Both the position numbers and the translations under genes were made by a program. A stretch of 49,658 nt of DNA from Lentimicrobium sp. (lineage in GTDB: Bacteria > Bacteroidota > Bacteroidia > Bacteroidales > Lentimicrobiaceae), in contig JAMLHF010000004.1 in assembly GCA_023957275.1 (NCBI GenBank), forward strand, positions 1 to 49,658, written 5' to 3'. How positions within the stretch are numbered: position 1 is the stretch's first letter; each line of letters begins with the position of its first letter. Below, piece by piece: positions 36,042 through 45,583 of this stretch. The notes beneath the pieces are model-generated. The model searched no databases and was not told where the DNA came from. It worked only from the letters and a program-made list of their open reading frames with translations.

Positions 36042-38729
36042 ATGAAAACAAAACCCTACTCTGCTTCTTTTACCGCCAAAAGCATGCTGATGCTTTTTGT
36101 TCTGGTGCTTTTTTCCGGAATGAACATTTTTTCTCAGACTTTTGACAAGAACTATCAGGATGGCCGTCTTTATTTTAAATTTAAAGACAATGTCAGCCTG
36201 GATATAGCCGTCAGAAGTGATTATAGTGTTGATTTCAGCGAAATTCCGTTTATTTCGGCATTGCAGTCGCAATACAGGCTGAAGGAAATGACCCGTCCCT
36301 ATTACCTGAATAATGATCATAAACTGCTCAGAACCTTCATGCTGGAAATTGAAGATTTCGATAAGATCAACGAAGTAATTCAAAAGCTTGGAATTGAGCA
36401 GGACCTGGAATATGTCGAGAAAGTGCCGATGGATTATATTCATTATGTGCCCAATGATTCACTGTATAATCTCTACAACGGGCCGAACAACTGGAACTGG
36501 CATCTGGATGTGATTCAGGCTGAACAGGCCTGGAATATTTCCAAAGGGTCATCCGATATAAAAGTTGCCATCGTTGATAATGCGGTTTGGGTTGAGCATC
36601 CGGACCTTGCTGATAAAATTATCCTGCAGCGTGATACGTATTACAACACCAACAATGCCAATCCTCCTGCCTCGGGTGATCCTTTTGACTGGTCGCACGG
36701 AACGCACTGTGCCGGTCTCACTGCGGCAATTTCTGATAATGGAATAGGCGTGGCTTCCATTGGTTACAATATAAGCATTATCGCCGTAAAAGCGGCTAAT
36801 AACTCCAATGCCAATGGTATTTACGGTTATCCGGGCATTCAATGGGCCGCCAACAACGGAGCCGATGTAATCAGTATGTCATGGGGAGGGCCCGGTTATT
36901 CAGCCACCAACCAAAACCTGATCAATACCATTCACAATATGGGCATTGTGCTGCTGTCTTCTGCCGGAAACGACAATGTTTCAACTGCGCATTACCCTTC
37001 AGGATACAATAATGTGATCTCCATCGCATCCACAAACAGCGATGATGAGAAGACGGATTTTTCGAATTTCGGAACTACCGTGGATTTGTGCGCTCCGGGA
37101 GGATATGCCAGTCCGGGTCCCAGCGGATTGCTCAGTACCACCTATAACTCCGGTACTTATGGCAATTATGACCTGATGGCCGGAACCTCTATGGCAACCC
37201 CCGTTGCGGCAGGGCTTGCCGGGTTGATTCTTTCAATCAATCCTGCACTGACCCCGGCTCAGGTTGAAACCATCATGAAAAATACCTCCGACGACGTTTA
37301 TACCGTCAATCCCGATTATACCGGTCAGCTTGGAGCAGGCAGGATCAACGCCTTCCGTGCTGCAGCCAATACGCCTTTTGAGCCCACAGCAAACTTCAGC
37401 ACCCCGGTAACAACCATTCTTCCCGGCGGAGGTGTAGATTTTACCGATCTTTCCACCGGAGTGCCCTCCACCTGGCAATGGACATTTCAGGGTGGCACTC
37501 CTTCTTCCTCAACGGAGCAACATCCTTCAAATATCAAATTTAATTCCCCGGGTGTTTATGATGTAACCCTTACAATCACCAATGAATTTGGTACAAGCAC
37601 CCTGATGCTGGAAGATTATATCACTGCCACCAATACTCCTGCACCATATGTATTTATTGCTGTTTCAGATTCAATGCCCTGCTTTTTTGAGGAAGTAACC
37701 CTGAGCGATAATTCATTGTACAACCCGGATTCATGGGAGTGGATCATAACCCCTGAAACATATGAATTTGTAAGCGGGACAAGCAGTGCTTCACAGAATC
37801 CGCAACTGGTTTTCTCGATGCCGGGTGCCTACTCGGTTAGCTTGACTGCCGCCAATCAGCATGGCTCTGCTTCGATGAGTTATGAAAACCTGATTTATGT
37901 CAACGGAGCGATTCCCTCATTCAGCGTTGATATGGAAGATGGCTCCGCAGGGGTATTTATGGTTTGGGACACTGTTAAATCTCAGTCAAAGATTGATTTA
38001 CGTGCGGCAAACCAGAGTGATTTCGGCATCCATTTCCACGGCGATCCGGTTCCGACAGGATGGTCGGGCAGTCCTACATCGGGTACAGCCACACAGGCCT
38101 GGGAAAGCAATCTGGCCTTCCACGGTAAAGCGTATATCTGCGGTGTGGATGCAACCGGCATGGAGAACGTAGCACTGCAACTCGACCTCAGGCAAACTTA
38201 CAGCCTCGGACCGAAGTTCTCATGGTTCAGGGTGATGGTCAACGGCGAACAGGTTGCGGATCTGGATGGCAATACAGATTTTAACCCCACAACGGCAGCC
38301 GCCGATGAGTGGAGAACCCTGATATTTGATTTGTCAGCCTACGCAGGTCAGGTATTCGACATTGTATTGCAGAGCGCTACCCGTTTCTCGGATAAAACCC
38401 AGGGAGAAGGCGATAATGTATTTATCGATAACATCAGTATCACCAATACTACCCCGGTAAAACCTGACAGCCGGCCATCGTCTTCACTCAGGGTATACCC
38501 CAATCCCTCTGACGGATTGTTTACACTGAGTTCTTCGAAACTCACAGGTGCCGAAGTCAGCATCAGGGTAACATCGCTGCTTGGCAATGTTGTTTATGCC
38601 GAAAAGATCAGTGGCAGCAACGCCGGTTTACTGAAAACCATCGATCTCTCCCACCTGCCTTCCGGAATTTATCTGGTCAGCCTTTCGGACGGACTTCAGC
38701 AGCAAAACCAGCGCATCGTCATCCGGTAA
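36042..38729 (+). CDS. Secreted S8 (subtilisin-like) peptidase with PKD domains and T9SS tail
   Basis: This 895-residue exported serine protease has a signal peptide (to about residue 31, FSGMNIFSQ), a propeptide-like region (~35-140) and a subtilisin domain. Its catalytic triad is Asp179 (VAIVDNAV), His219 (SHGTHCAG) and Ser383 (GTSMATP), with oxyanion Asn310 (SSAGNDN). Two PKD-type domains follow (~445-535 and ~540-625; FNSPGVYDVTLTI and FSMPGAYSVSLTA), then a jelly-roll/MAM-like domain (~640-790), and a T9SS type A sorting domain (VYPNPSDGLFTLSS to QRIVIR). It is probably released or surface-bound through the type IX system. It heads a run of three secreted protease genes. Confidence 0.95.
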   Translation: MKTKPYSASFTAKSMLMLFVLVLFSGMNIFSQTFDKNYQDGRLYFKFKDNVSLDIAVRSDYSVDFSEIPFISALQSQYRLKEMTRPYYLNNDHKLLRTFMLEIEDFDKINEVIQKLGIEQDLEYVEKVPMDYIHYVPNDSLYNLYNGPNNWNWHLDVIQAEQAWNISKGSSDIKVAIVDNAVWVEHPDLADKIILQRDTYYNTNNANPPASGDPFDWSHGTHCAGLTAAISDNGIGVASIGYNISIIAVKAANNSNANGIYGYPGIQWAANNGADVISMSWGGPGYSATNQNLINTIHNMGIVLLSSAGNDNVSTAHYPSGYNNVISIASTNSDDEKTDFSNFGTTVDLCAPGGYASPGPSGLLSTTYNSGTYGNYDLMAGTSMATPVAAGLAGLILSINPALTPAQVETIMKNTSDDVYTVNPDYTGQLGAGRINAFRAAANTPFEPTANFSTPVTTILPGGGVDFTDLSTGVPSTWQWTFQGGTPSSSTEQHPSNIKFNSPGVYDVTLTITNEFGTSTLMLEDYITATNTPAPYVFIAVSDSMPCFFEEVTLSDNSLYNPDSWEWIITPETYEFVSGTSSASQNPQLVFSMPGAYSVSLTAANQHGSASMSYENLIYVNGAIPSFSVDMEDGSAGVFMVWDTVKSQSKIDLRAANQSDFGIHFHGDPVPTGWSGSPTSGTATQAWESNLAFHGKAYICGVDATGMENVALQLDLRQTYSLGPKFSWFRVMVNGEQVADLDGNTDFNPTTAAADEWRTLIFDLSAYAGQVFDIVLQSATRFSDKTQGEGDNVFIDNISITNTTPVKPDSRPSSSLRVYPNPSDGLFTLSSSKLTGAEVSIRVTSLLGNVVYAEKISGSNAGLLKTIDLSHLPSGIYLVSLSDGLQQQNQRIVIR

Positions 38730-38748
38730 AGTTATTTAGATTGATTCT

Positions 38749-38786
38749 AAATGCCCCTGTATAAATTTTATGCAGGGGCATTTTTT
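38749..38786 (+). terminator. Terminator after the S8 protease gene
   Basis: ATGCCCCTG (38751-38759) pairs with CAGGGGCAT (38773-38781), extended inward by ATAAA/TTTAT and followed by a T-run (38781-38786). A strong intrinsic terminator. Confidence 0.9.
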
Positions 38787-38787
38787 A

Positions 38788-38795
38788 TACTTTTG
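38788..38795 (+). promoter_or_regulatory. Putative -7 element of the first C10 peptidase gene
   Basis: TACTTTTG fits TAnnTTTG directly after the preceding terminator's T-run; the start would fall near 38802, about 22 bases before the ATG at 38824. Confidence 0.55.
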
Positions 38796-38823
38796 GCGGC
38801 AATCAAATCAAAAACAACAGCTA

Positions 38824-40941
38824 ATGAAGTCTAAACTACTGTTATTCTTTTTATTGCTTGGCATTGCTTCGAACCAGGTAATGGCGGAGGTCGTCACACC
38901 CCAGACTGCTGCGATGGTAGCCCGGAATTTTTGTTATGAACAAATGGTGCAGGACGGGATTAATATTCAGATGAACGAACTTGAACTTGTTCCGGTCAGA
39001 ACGCATGAAAATAACGGCTTGCCTGTTTATTATGTTTTTAATGTCAGCACCGGAGGATTCATCATTATTTCCGGTGAAGATACCTACGGTCCGGTGATAG
39101 GATATACTGACCGGGGGGCATTTCCCGAAGGAGAGTTGGCGCCGCATTACAGCAGTTTTCTGGCAGGATACGACGATCAGATCAATTACCTCCGGAGTGC
39201 CAGGGCATTGCAAACTGAAGAAATCAGATCTGCATGGGAATATTATCAGTCGATGATAAACCCCGTTTTTATGCCCGGCGGCAACCGTGATCAGGAGCCA
39301 CTTTTACCTGTAATCTGGAATCAGGATTTTCCATATAACGCTTATTGTCCGGAGGACCCGGCCGGTTCCGGAGGACATGTTTACGCCGGCTGTGTCGCTA
39401 CCGCGATGTCGATGATCATGGCTTACTACCGTTATCCTGAACATGGAACCGGAAGTTATTCCTATAACTATGGTTCTTATGGTACCATCAGTGCAAATTT
39501 CGGCCAGACTTATTATGACTGGGATGCCATGCTCAATTCGATTACCTCCGGCAGCGGCAGGGCTGTAAATGCCATTGCTGAACTTCAGTTCCACTGCGGT
39601 GTCAGCGTAAGAATGATGTATGGCCCCGATGGCTCAGGTGCCTACAGCGATGATGTGCCGTATGCTATCCGGGCATATTTCGGGTATTCAACAACGGCTC
39701 AGTATGTCAGAAAAAGCAATTATAGTTCATCCGCCTGGGACAATATGATTGTTTCAAGCATTGATGAACTTAAACCGCTGTACTATTCAGGACAGAGCTC
39801 TGAAGGAGGACATGCCTTTGTGCTTGATGGTTATCAGACCTCCGGTTCAGGGAAATTGTATCATTTTAATTTTGGATGGAGCGGTAGCGGAAACGGCTTC
39901 TACACCATCACCGATGTAGGCGGATATAGCGGAAATCAGGCTATGGTAAGGAACTTTTTCCCCAATCCTGCCAACTATCCTTATCATTGCGATAATCATG
40001 TGATTACTTCCCCTATGGGTATTTTTGAAGACCGCAGCGGCCCCCTGGAAGATTACCTCTCAGATCAGGCTTGCTCCTGGCTGATTGCCCCGGAAGATTC
40101 AGTTACTTCAATTTCATTGACCTTCAGCAGGTTTGAGCTGGCCGATGGTGATGTAATCAATGTGTATGACGGTGAAAACAGCGGGGCCCCATTGCTTGCA
40201 ACCTATGATATGAATGCAGCCACTGAACCCCTCACCGCTACCGGCAGCAGGATGTTCATTGAATTTCTTACCGATGGTAGCGGTACGTCAGCAGGTTTTA
40301 CCGCTGAATTTTCCTCAACCCTGCCATCTTATTGTACCGGAACCGTTACCCTCTCGGAACCTTTCGGCGCTTTCAGCGATGGCAGTGGTGATCAGCGTTA
40401 CAATCATAATTCCATGTGCAAGTGGAAGATTGATCCGGGCCCCTTTGTAGATGAACTTACCCTGGCGTTCACTGAATTTGACCTCGAACAGGATGAAGAT
40501 TTCCTGAAAGTCTATGCAATTCCTACCAATCAGTTGATTGCAAACTATACCGGATCAGTAGTGCCGGAACCCCTTGTTTCACCTACAGGCAAGATGCTGC
40601 TGCTTTTTACTTCAAACGGATTCAATAATAATCAGGGCTTTGAGGCGGAGTACTACATCTCCAATGTAGGAACTTCCAATGATGATTTTGTTTCAGATTT
40701 GTCCATATACCCCAATCCGGCCAAGGGCTATGCCGAAATCCGCTTCAGCATAGCCGAATCACAGCAAACCGGGTTTATTGTCACTGACCTTACCGGCAGG
40801 GAGGTTTATCGTGATGATCAGAAACTGATGGCTGGTTTTGTCCATAAAGTAATGCAGCTTAACCACCTGAATCCCGGAGTATATATGCTGACCCTTCAGA
40901 GTGAATCGGGCCGGATTACCCGGAAACTGATTATTGAATAA
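38824..40941 (+). CDS. Secreted C10 (streptopain-like) cysteine peptidase with CUB domains and T9SS tail
   Basis: This 705-residue exported cysteine protease is of the streptopain/SpeB and interpain family. From the ATG at 38824 there is a signal peptide (to ~20, NQVMAE), an inhibitory propeptide (~22-150), and a C10 catalytic domain with Cys190 (GGHVYAGCVATAMS) and His330 (EGGHAFVLDGY). Two CUB-like domains follow (~420-510 and ~515-610; CSWLIAPEDSVTSISLTF and CKWKIDPGPFVDELTLAF, each with NVYDG/KVYA), then a T9SS sorting domain (LSIYPNPAKGYAEIRFS to RKLIIE). An ATG 18 codons earlier is rejected because it would spoil the signal peptide. It is followed by a close paralogue. Confidence 0.95.
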   Translation: MKSKLLLFFLLLGIASNQVMAEVVTPQTAAMVARNFCYEQMVQDGINIQMNELELVPVRTHENNGLPVYYVFNVSTGGFIIISGEDTYGPVIGYTDRGAFPEGELAPHYSSFLAGYDDQINYLRSARALQTEEIRSAWEYYQSMINPVFMPGGNRDQEPLLPVIWNQDFPYNAYCPEDPAGSGGHVYAGCVATAMSMIMAYYRYPEHGTGSYSYNYGSYGTISANFGQTYYDWDAMLNSITSGSGRAVNAIAELQFHCGVSVRMMYGPDGSGAYSDDVPYAIRAYFGYSTTAQYVRKSNYSSSAWDNMIVSSIDELKPLYYSGQSSEGGHAFVLDGYQTSGSGKLYHFNFGWSGSGNGFYTITDVGGYSGNQAMVRNFFPNPANYPYHCDNHVITSPMGIFEDRSGPLEDYLSDQACSWLIAPEDSVTSISLTFSRFELADGDVINVYDGENSGAPLLATYDMNAATEPLTATGSRMFIEFLTDGSGTSAGFTAEFSSTLPSYCTGTVTLSEPFGAFSDGSGDQRYNHNSMCKWKIDPGPFVDELTLAFTEFDLEQDEDFLKVYAIPTNQLIANYTGSVVPEPLVSPTGKMLLLFTSNGFNNNQGFEAEYYISNVGTSNDDFVSDLSIYPNPAKGYAEIRFSIAESQQTGFIVTDLTGREVYRDDQKLMAGFVHKVMQLNHLNPGVYMLTLQSESGRITRKLIIE

Positions 40942-40970
40942 GCATTTCGGGATATACCGAAACGGAAAAG

Positions 40971-41003
40971 GGAAGTTTTACGATTGTAAACTTCCTTTTT
41001 TTT
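40971..41003 (+). terminator. Terminator between the two C10 peptidase genes
   Basis: GGAAGTTTTAC pairs with GTAAACTTCC (one bulged T) around GATT, followed by eight T residues. A strong intrinsic terminator, so the two C10 genes are probably separate units. Confidence 0.88.
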
Positions 41004-41025
41004 ATGCATCGCGCTGCTTTTTAAT

Positions 41026-41033
41026 TAATTTTG
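41026..41033 (+). promoter_or_regulatory. Putative -7 element of the second C10 peptidase gene
   Basis: TAATTTTG fits TAnnTTTG; the start would be near 41040, giving a leader of only about 13 bases before the ATG at 41053. Confidence 0.5.
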
Positions 41034-41052
41034 GAAACTCAACTAAACTTAC

Positions 41053-43161
41053 ATGAAAAGAAGATCTGCTTTATTATTGAGTTTGTTATTGGCTTTTGCT
41101 GCAGCATTTGCAGGAAATGTGGATGAAAACACGGCACGCCGGGTGGCAACTGCTTTTTTACACAGCAGAATGTCTGATGCTCAAATGGTTGCGCAAGAAT
41201 TGCCGGAGGCTTTACCGGCTATACATATTGGGACAGAGCGCACCTTGATGTATGCCTTTAATTTCGAAAACGGGGGATATGTGTTGATTGCTGCCACAGA
41301 TGCAGCGATTCCTGTATTGGGTTATTCCTTTGATGGCAACTTTACGCCTGATAATCAACCTCCTGCATTGGCTGCCTGGCTGGCGGGTTATGAACTGCAG
41401 CTCAGCGACATCATGGACAGCAATTTAACAGCTACGCCTGATATCAATGCATCATGGGAATCCCTGTTAAACTATAATCCCGTGGAAGCTGTACAACGCG
41501 ACCTGAGATCGGTGGAACCGCTGCTGCCCTCAACCTGGGACCAGGGCTCGCGATACAACGCCTTGTGTCCCGAGGATGATGCAGGGCCCGGCGGTCATGT
41601 ATACGCCGGCTGCGTGGCTACTGCCATGTCACAGGTTATTTATTACTGGCGTTATCCGCTTCAGGGGACCGGCTCACATGGTTATTATTCCGATTACGGT
41701 TATTTGTTTGTTGATTTCAGTCAGGCTGATTATGACTACGATCAGATGCGCAACGAAATAGGTCCCGAATCGAACCATGAAATGGCTGAGATTCAGTATC
41801 ACTGCGGCGTTGCGGTAGATATGATGTATGCGCCGGATGGCTCGGGCGCTTACAGTTTTGATGCCGCCAGCGCTCTCAGGGAGTATTTTGGTTTCTCAAA
41901 CCAGTTATCGCTGAAGCAAAAAGAAAACTATACCCAGGCCGGTTGGGCCGATCTGCTGATGCAGAACCTTGACAACGGCTGGCCCATGTACTATAGTGGT
42001 TTCGGATCAGGAGGACACGCTTTTAATGTTGATGGCTATCAGGGTACCGACTATTTCCATTTCAACTGGGGATGGAGCGGTTCGTACAATGGATATTTTT
42101 ACTTAAACAACCTGAACCCGGGCGGCAATAATTTTACTTACGGACAGGGAGCGATTGTAAACTTTTACCCGGGTAGCAATTACCCTTACTACTGCAATGG
42201 TGTCAAAACCCTGACCCGGCACAACGGGACCATTGAGGACGGCAGCGGCCCGGTGGATAATTACACCGGCGGGTTGAACTGCGGCTGGCTGATCGCTCCG
42301 GCGGATTCCGTGACCAACCTGACACTAACCTTCGAAAAATTCAACCTTACCGATGGGCTGGATGTACTGAATATTTTCGACGGACCCGATGCCTCATACC
42401 CGCTGCTGGCCAGCCTCACCGGTACAGCATTGCCCCAGGCAATCACGGCAACAGGGGATAAACTTTTTCTTGAGTTTCTGACGGAAGGTGATGAAGGAAG
42501 CGGTTTCAGGCTTTCCTACAACAGCGATCAGGCTGTTTTCTGCTCCGGAACGACCATCTTCAACGATCTTTCGGGGGTGATTACCGATGGCAGCGGAACC
42601 CGCGATTACAACAACAACAGTGTCTGTAAATTCAGGGTGGAGCCCGAAAATGCAAATTCGATCACTTTTACTTTTAATGCTCTTGACACTGAACCGGATC
42701 ATGATCAGGTGAAGATATACAATCTGGCATCACAATCGCTGGTTGCCAGTTTCTCGGGTAGTGAGATCCCGGAATCGGTGACCATTCCTTCAGGGAAAGC
42801 CATGATACTTTTCAATACCAACAGCGATGTAACAGCCGGCGGGTGGGAGCTATCCTATATCAGTGATGCAACCACTGTAGGTATGGCAACTGCAGTTAGT
42901 TCCGGCGGACTGGGTGTGCAGGTTTATCCGGTGCCGGCCAGCGACTGGCTGCGGGTTGAATTGAGCAGCAGATTGCCTGCCGATGTGCTTGTTTCCCTGG
43001 TTGACCTTTCGGGAAGGGTGGTTGTCAATAATATCCGGGCTGGCTTTACCGGACAGGAAACCGTGCTGATCCCGGTCAGTGATTTGGCGGAAGGGATTTA
43101 CTATCTGAAATACGCTGCGGAAAACAGTGTTGGCACCCACAAGGTGCTGATCAGCCGTTAA
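41053..43161 (+). CDS. Secreted C10 (streptopain-like) cysteine peptidase, tandem paralogue
   Basis: This 702-residue protease has the same plan as its neighbour. It shows a signal peptide (to ~20, LAFAAAFAGN), propeptide (~22-150), catalytic Cys187 (GGHVYAGCVATAMS) and His322 (GGHAFNVDGY). Two CUB-like domains follow (~395-490 and ~495-590; CGWLIAPADSVTNLTLTF and CKFRVEPENANSITFTF), and a T9SS tail (VQVYPVPASDWLRVELS to THKVLISR). The block GHVYAGCVATAMS is identical in both, while propeptides and tails are well diverged, so the duplication is old. Each propeptide normally inhibits its own enzyme, so divergence there suggests separate regulation. Its 3' end overlaps the convergent phoH by 11 bases. 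Confidence 0.95.
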   Translation: MKRRSALLLSLLLAFAAAFAGNVDENTARRVATAFLHSRMSDAQMVAQELPEALPAIHIGTERTLMYAFNFENGGYVLIAATDAAIPVLGYSFDGNFTPDNQPPALAAWLAGYELQLSDIMDSNLTATPDINASWESLLNYNPVEAVQRDLRSVEPLLPSTWDQGSRYNALCPEDDAGPGGHVYAGCVATAMSQVIYYWRYPLQGTGSHGYYSDYGYLFVDFSQADYDYDQMRNEIGPESNHEMAEIQYHCGVAVDMMYAPDGSGAYSFDAASALREYFGFSNQLSLKQKENYTQAGWADLLMQNLDNGWPMYYSGFGSGGHAFNVDGYQGTDYFHFNWGWSGSYNGYFYLNNLNPGGNNFTYGQGAIVNFYPGSNYPYYCNGVKTLTRHNGTIEDGSGPVDNYTGGLNCGWLIAPADSVTNLTLTFEKFNLTDGLDVLNIFDGPDASYPLLASLTGTALPQAITATGDKLFLEFLTEGDEGSGFRLSYNSDQAVFCSGTTIFNDLSGVITDGSGTRDYNNNSVCKFRVEPENANSITFTFNALDTEPDHDQVKIYNLASQSLVASFSGSEIPESVTIPSGKAMILFNTNSDVTAGGWELSYISDATTVGMATAVSSGGLGVQVYPVPASDWLRVELSSRLPADVLVSLVDLSGRVVVNNIRAGFTGQETVLIPVSDLAEGIYYLKYAAENSVGTHKVLISR

Positions 43162-44167
43162 CGGGCTGTTGCGGAGTTTCTTCTTCAGGCGGGGCTGTGG
43201 GCTTCGCCTGATTTTTTTGCGGTTGCGGCATTTCACGCTCATATGCGCGGATAATGCGCGTAACCAGTTTATGCCTTACCACGTCGCTTTCGTCGAGCAT
43301 GATAAAATCAATCCCCGGAATGTCTTTCAGTATGCGGGATGCCTGCAGCAGGCCTGATTGCTGCTGTCTTGGCAGGTCTATCTGGGTAATGTCGCCGGTA
43401 ATAAAGAATTTGGCAGCCCTGCCCATACGGGTAAGGAACATTTTGAGCTGGCTGTTGGTGGCATTCTGGGCTTCATCCAGGATGGCAAACACATTGTCGA
43501 GTGTGCGGCCGCGCATAAACGCCAGCGGGGCGATCTCTATGGTTCCGTCTTCAATGTAGGTAAGCAGTTTCTGAGGCGGAAGCATATCGCGCAGGGCGTC
43601 GTAAAGCGGCTGCATATAAGGGTCGAGCTTTTCTTTCATGTCGCCCGGCAGAAACCCCAGATTTTCGCCCGCTTCAACGGCCGGACGGGTAAGGATAATC
43701 CGCTTTACCTCTTTGTTCTTCAGTGCGCGCACGGCCAGCGCCACGGCGGTATATGTTTTGCCGGTTCCGGCGGGGCCGATGGCAAACACCATGTCGTTTT
43801 GCCCCACGCTCTCCACAATCTTCATCTGGTTGGGCGTCCGTGCCTTGATGATCATACCGTTGCGGCCATGCACCAGCACATCCGGAGAGCCGGGGTGGGT
43901 CATGCTTTCGGTGTTGCCTGTTTCTGACAGTTGCTTCAGTTCATTTTCCGAAATCGTTCCGAACCGTTCGAAATGCAGGTTCAGCGCGGTGAAAAAATCT
44001 TCAAAAGCCACCAGCTCTCCCGGATCCCCGATGACTTTCAGAAATTCACCCCGGGCAATCAACTTCAGTTTCGGGAACAATTCCCTGATGATATTGAGGT
44101 TGCGGTCGCCCACACCGTAAAATTCAAGCGGGCTGTGAGATTCTATGCTGAAGACTTTTTCGCTCAT
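43151..44167 (-). CDS. phoH: PhoH-family ATPase
   Basis: PhoH proteins are cytoplasmic P-loop ATPases linked to RNA metabolism and, in some bacteria, phosphate starvation. The 338-residue protein has an N-terminal KH-like region (RELFPKLKLIARGEFLKVIGD, ~30-60), Walker A GPAGTGKT (~135-142), Walker B FAILDEAQN and the family's RPAVEAGENLGFLPGD and FITGDITQIDLP. The C-terminus is a charged, proline-rich tail (QKNQAKPTAPPEEETPQQP) which the overlap with the C10 gene partly encodes. A -7 element lies about 47 bases upstream. Confidence 0.95.
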   Translation of the reverse strand: MSEKVFSIESHSPLEFYGVGDRNLNIIRELFPKLKLIARGEFLKVIGDPGELVAFEDFFTALNLHFERFGTISENELKQLSETGNTESMTHPGSPDVLVHGRNGMIIKARTPNQMKIVESVGQNDMVFAIGPAGTGKTYTAVALAVRALKNKEVKRIILTRPAVEAGENLGFLPGDMKEKLDPYMQPLYDALRDMLPPQKLLTYIEDGTIEIAPLAFMRGRTLDNVFAILDEAQNATNSQLKMFLTRMGRAAKFFITGDITQIDLPRQQQSGLLQASRILKDIPGIDFIMLDESDVVRHKLVTRIIRAYEREMPQPQKNQAKPTAPPEEETPQQPVNG

Positions 44168-44213
44168 AGGATAGTTGAAGTATGGATATTTTTTTAGTAA
44201 AAAAATGAATTGT

Positions 44214-44221
44214 CAAAAGTA
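44214..44221 (-). promoter_or_regulatory. Putative -7 element of phoH
   Basis: On the minus strand TACTTTTG fits TAnnTTTG with a predicted leader of about 40 bases; the -33 part is weak. Confidence 0.5.
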
Positions 44222-44341
44222 GATAAAATAATAAAGACAGATGCATGTCAGTAATTGAGGGAATAATACCCGATTATTTCTGTGTAAAGGTAACACTTGT
44301 CAATTTAGGGGTGGAGAAACGATTGTATGGTTTTGGCTCCG

Positions 44342-44695
44342 CCACCCGGATGCTCCCGGCTTCGCGGTTCCCGGATGGTCTCGGCTCCGCTCGACCACCG
44401 GAGCTTTGCCCGAACACCATTCTATATGGTTTTCGGATGGTCTCGGAGATGAGGTTCCCGGACGCTCCCGGCTTCGCTCGACCACCGGGACTGCGCTCGA
44501 CCACCGGGGCTCCGCCTGATCACCGGGGATTCCATGTTCCGGGTGGTCTCGGCTCCGCTCGACCACCGGGGCTCTGCCCAACCACAATTATGTTTTGAAT
44601 TTTGTTATGGTGGTCGAGCGGAGCCGAGACCACCACACCTCCACGCATAGCCGAGACCACCATACCTACGAGCGAAGTCGAAACCACCACGACCA
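44342..44695. repeat. REP-like patch of GGTCTCGGCTCCGCTCGACCACC units
   Basis: The 590-base gap between phoH and the parB-like gene is packed with variants of one near-palindromic unit (GGTGGTCTCGGCTCC then GCTCGACCACC). Copies or part copies are seen near 44375-44400, 44436-44460, 44463-44488, 44494-44509 and 44542-44567. An exact reverse complement of the 44542-44567 copy lies at 44609-44634, with further inverted variants at 44649-44662 and 44670-44688. The two perfect 26-bp arms are separated by 41 bases and could form a long hairpin. Similar GC-rich units are scattered in many Bacteroidota genomes. No gene is supported here although a + strand frame is open. Confidence 0.85.
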
Positions 44696-44758
44696 GGAAG
44701 TTGCAATTGTAAAATATTCCCGACCCCGGCGGAGCCGCATGTTTAAGGAAACTTTATT

Positions 44759-45577
44759 TTAAAGCGAATCGCTGATCTCCTGCATCTTCTCAGCAATCAG
44801 CTTCATGAGCTTGTCTTTTTTCGCCTGGTCAAGGATGCCGGTTTCGAGGCTGATGGTCACTTTTTTCTGGCTTTGCCTCATCTTCCATGATTTGACGGGC
44901 GGATTGTTCGCCGGCTTTTTCAGCATTAAAGCCAACTCCTTGCGGCTCATCTTACTGAATAGCACTTTCCTGTACAATTCCCACTGGGCATTGGATACAC
45001 CTTTACTGTCAACAGGTTCGTAAAGCCTGATCAACCGCAGCAGGCGCAGGTCTTTGATCAGGTTGTTTTTTGCCAGGTCTTCAATGATGCGGCTGTCAAG
45101 CTGCAAGGTTGAAAGCAGATCGCCCACATAGGTTTCATCCTTGCCGATGGCTTTTGATAGCTCCCTTTTATCCTTAAAAATCCTTGAATCCAGCATTTTC
45201 TGATAGGTGAGCGCCAGTTCAACAGGTTTCAGGTTTTTGCGTTGCAGGTTGCCTATCACATGCATGATTTGCGCCTCCCGATCCGAAACATCGCGCACGA
45301 TGGCCAGAATCTGGCCGCGGCCCAGTTTGCGCATGGCCTGCATTCGCCGGTGACCGTCAATCAGTTCATAACCACCTTCAACCGGACGAACGATAATGGG
45401 CTGTAATAACCCGTTTTTGTCGATGCTGGCAGCCAGTTCATCAATATCAGTGGTTTTCTGAAGCTGGCCTTTTTGGGCGGTAATTGCCTCAAAACGCGAT
45501 TGCCAGGGCGATTCCTTAAGGTCGGTAAGCCGGATAAATACAATCAGGTCTTTGCTTTTGGGTTCAGTGTCACTCAT
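44759..45577 (-). CDS. ParB/RepB/Spo0J-family DNA-binding protein
   Basis: This 272-residue protein has the ParB N-terminal nuclease-like/CTPase domain (IRLTDLKESPWQSR; IDELAASIDKNGLLQPIIVRPV; the box-II-like YELIDGHRRMQAM) and a KorB-type helix-turn-helix region (RELSKAIGKDETYVGDLLS, ~125-150). The C-terminal third (SKMSRKELALMLKKPANNPP, KKVTISLETGILDQAKKDKLMKLIAEKMQEI) is not the usual Spo0J dimerisation domain. No parA is next to it; instead it follows an AAA ATPase gene by 6 bases. It is more likely a plasmid-like or accessory ParB homologue than the chromosomal one. No parS-like palindrome was seen nearby. Confidence 0.87.
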   Translation of the reverse strand: MSDTEPKSKDLIVFIRLTDLKESPWQSRFEAITAQKGQLQKTTDIDELAASIDKNGLLQPIIVRPVEGGYELIDGHRRMQAMRKLGRGQILAIVRDVSDREAQIMHVIGNLQRKNLKPVELALTYQKMLDSRIFKDKRELSKAIGKDETYVGDLLSTLQLDSRIIEDLAKNNLIKDLRLLRLIRLYEPVDSKGVSNAQWELYRKVLFSKMSRKELALMLKKPANNPPVKSWKMRQSQKKVTISLETGILDQAKKDKLMKLIAEKMQEISDSL

Positions 45578-45583
45578 AATTGC

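Noticed and set aside
44245-44598. Small proline/arginine-rich + strand gene in the REP patch
   Set aside because: Its sequence is simply the translated REP units, with matching open frames on the other strand; no promoter or homology.
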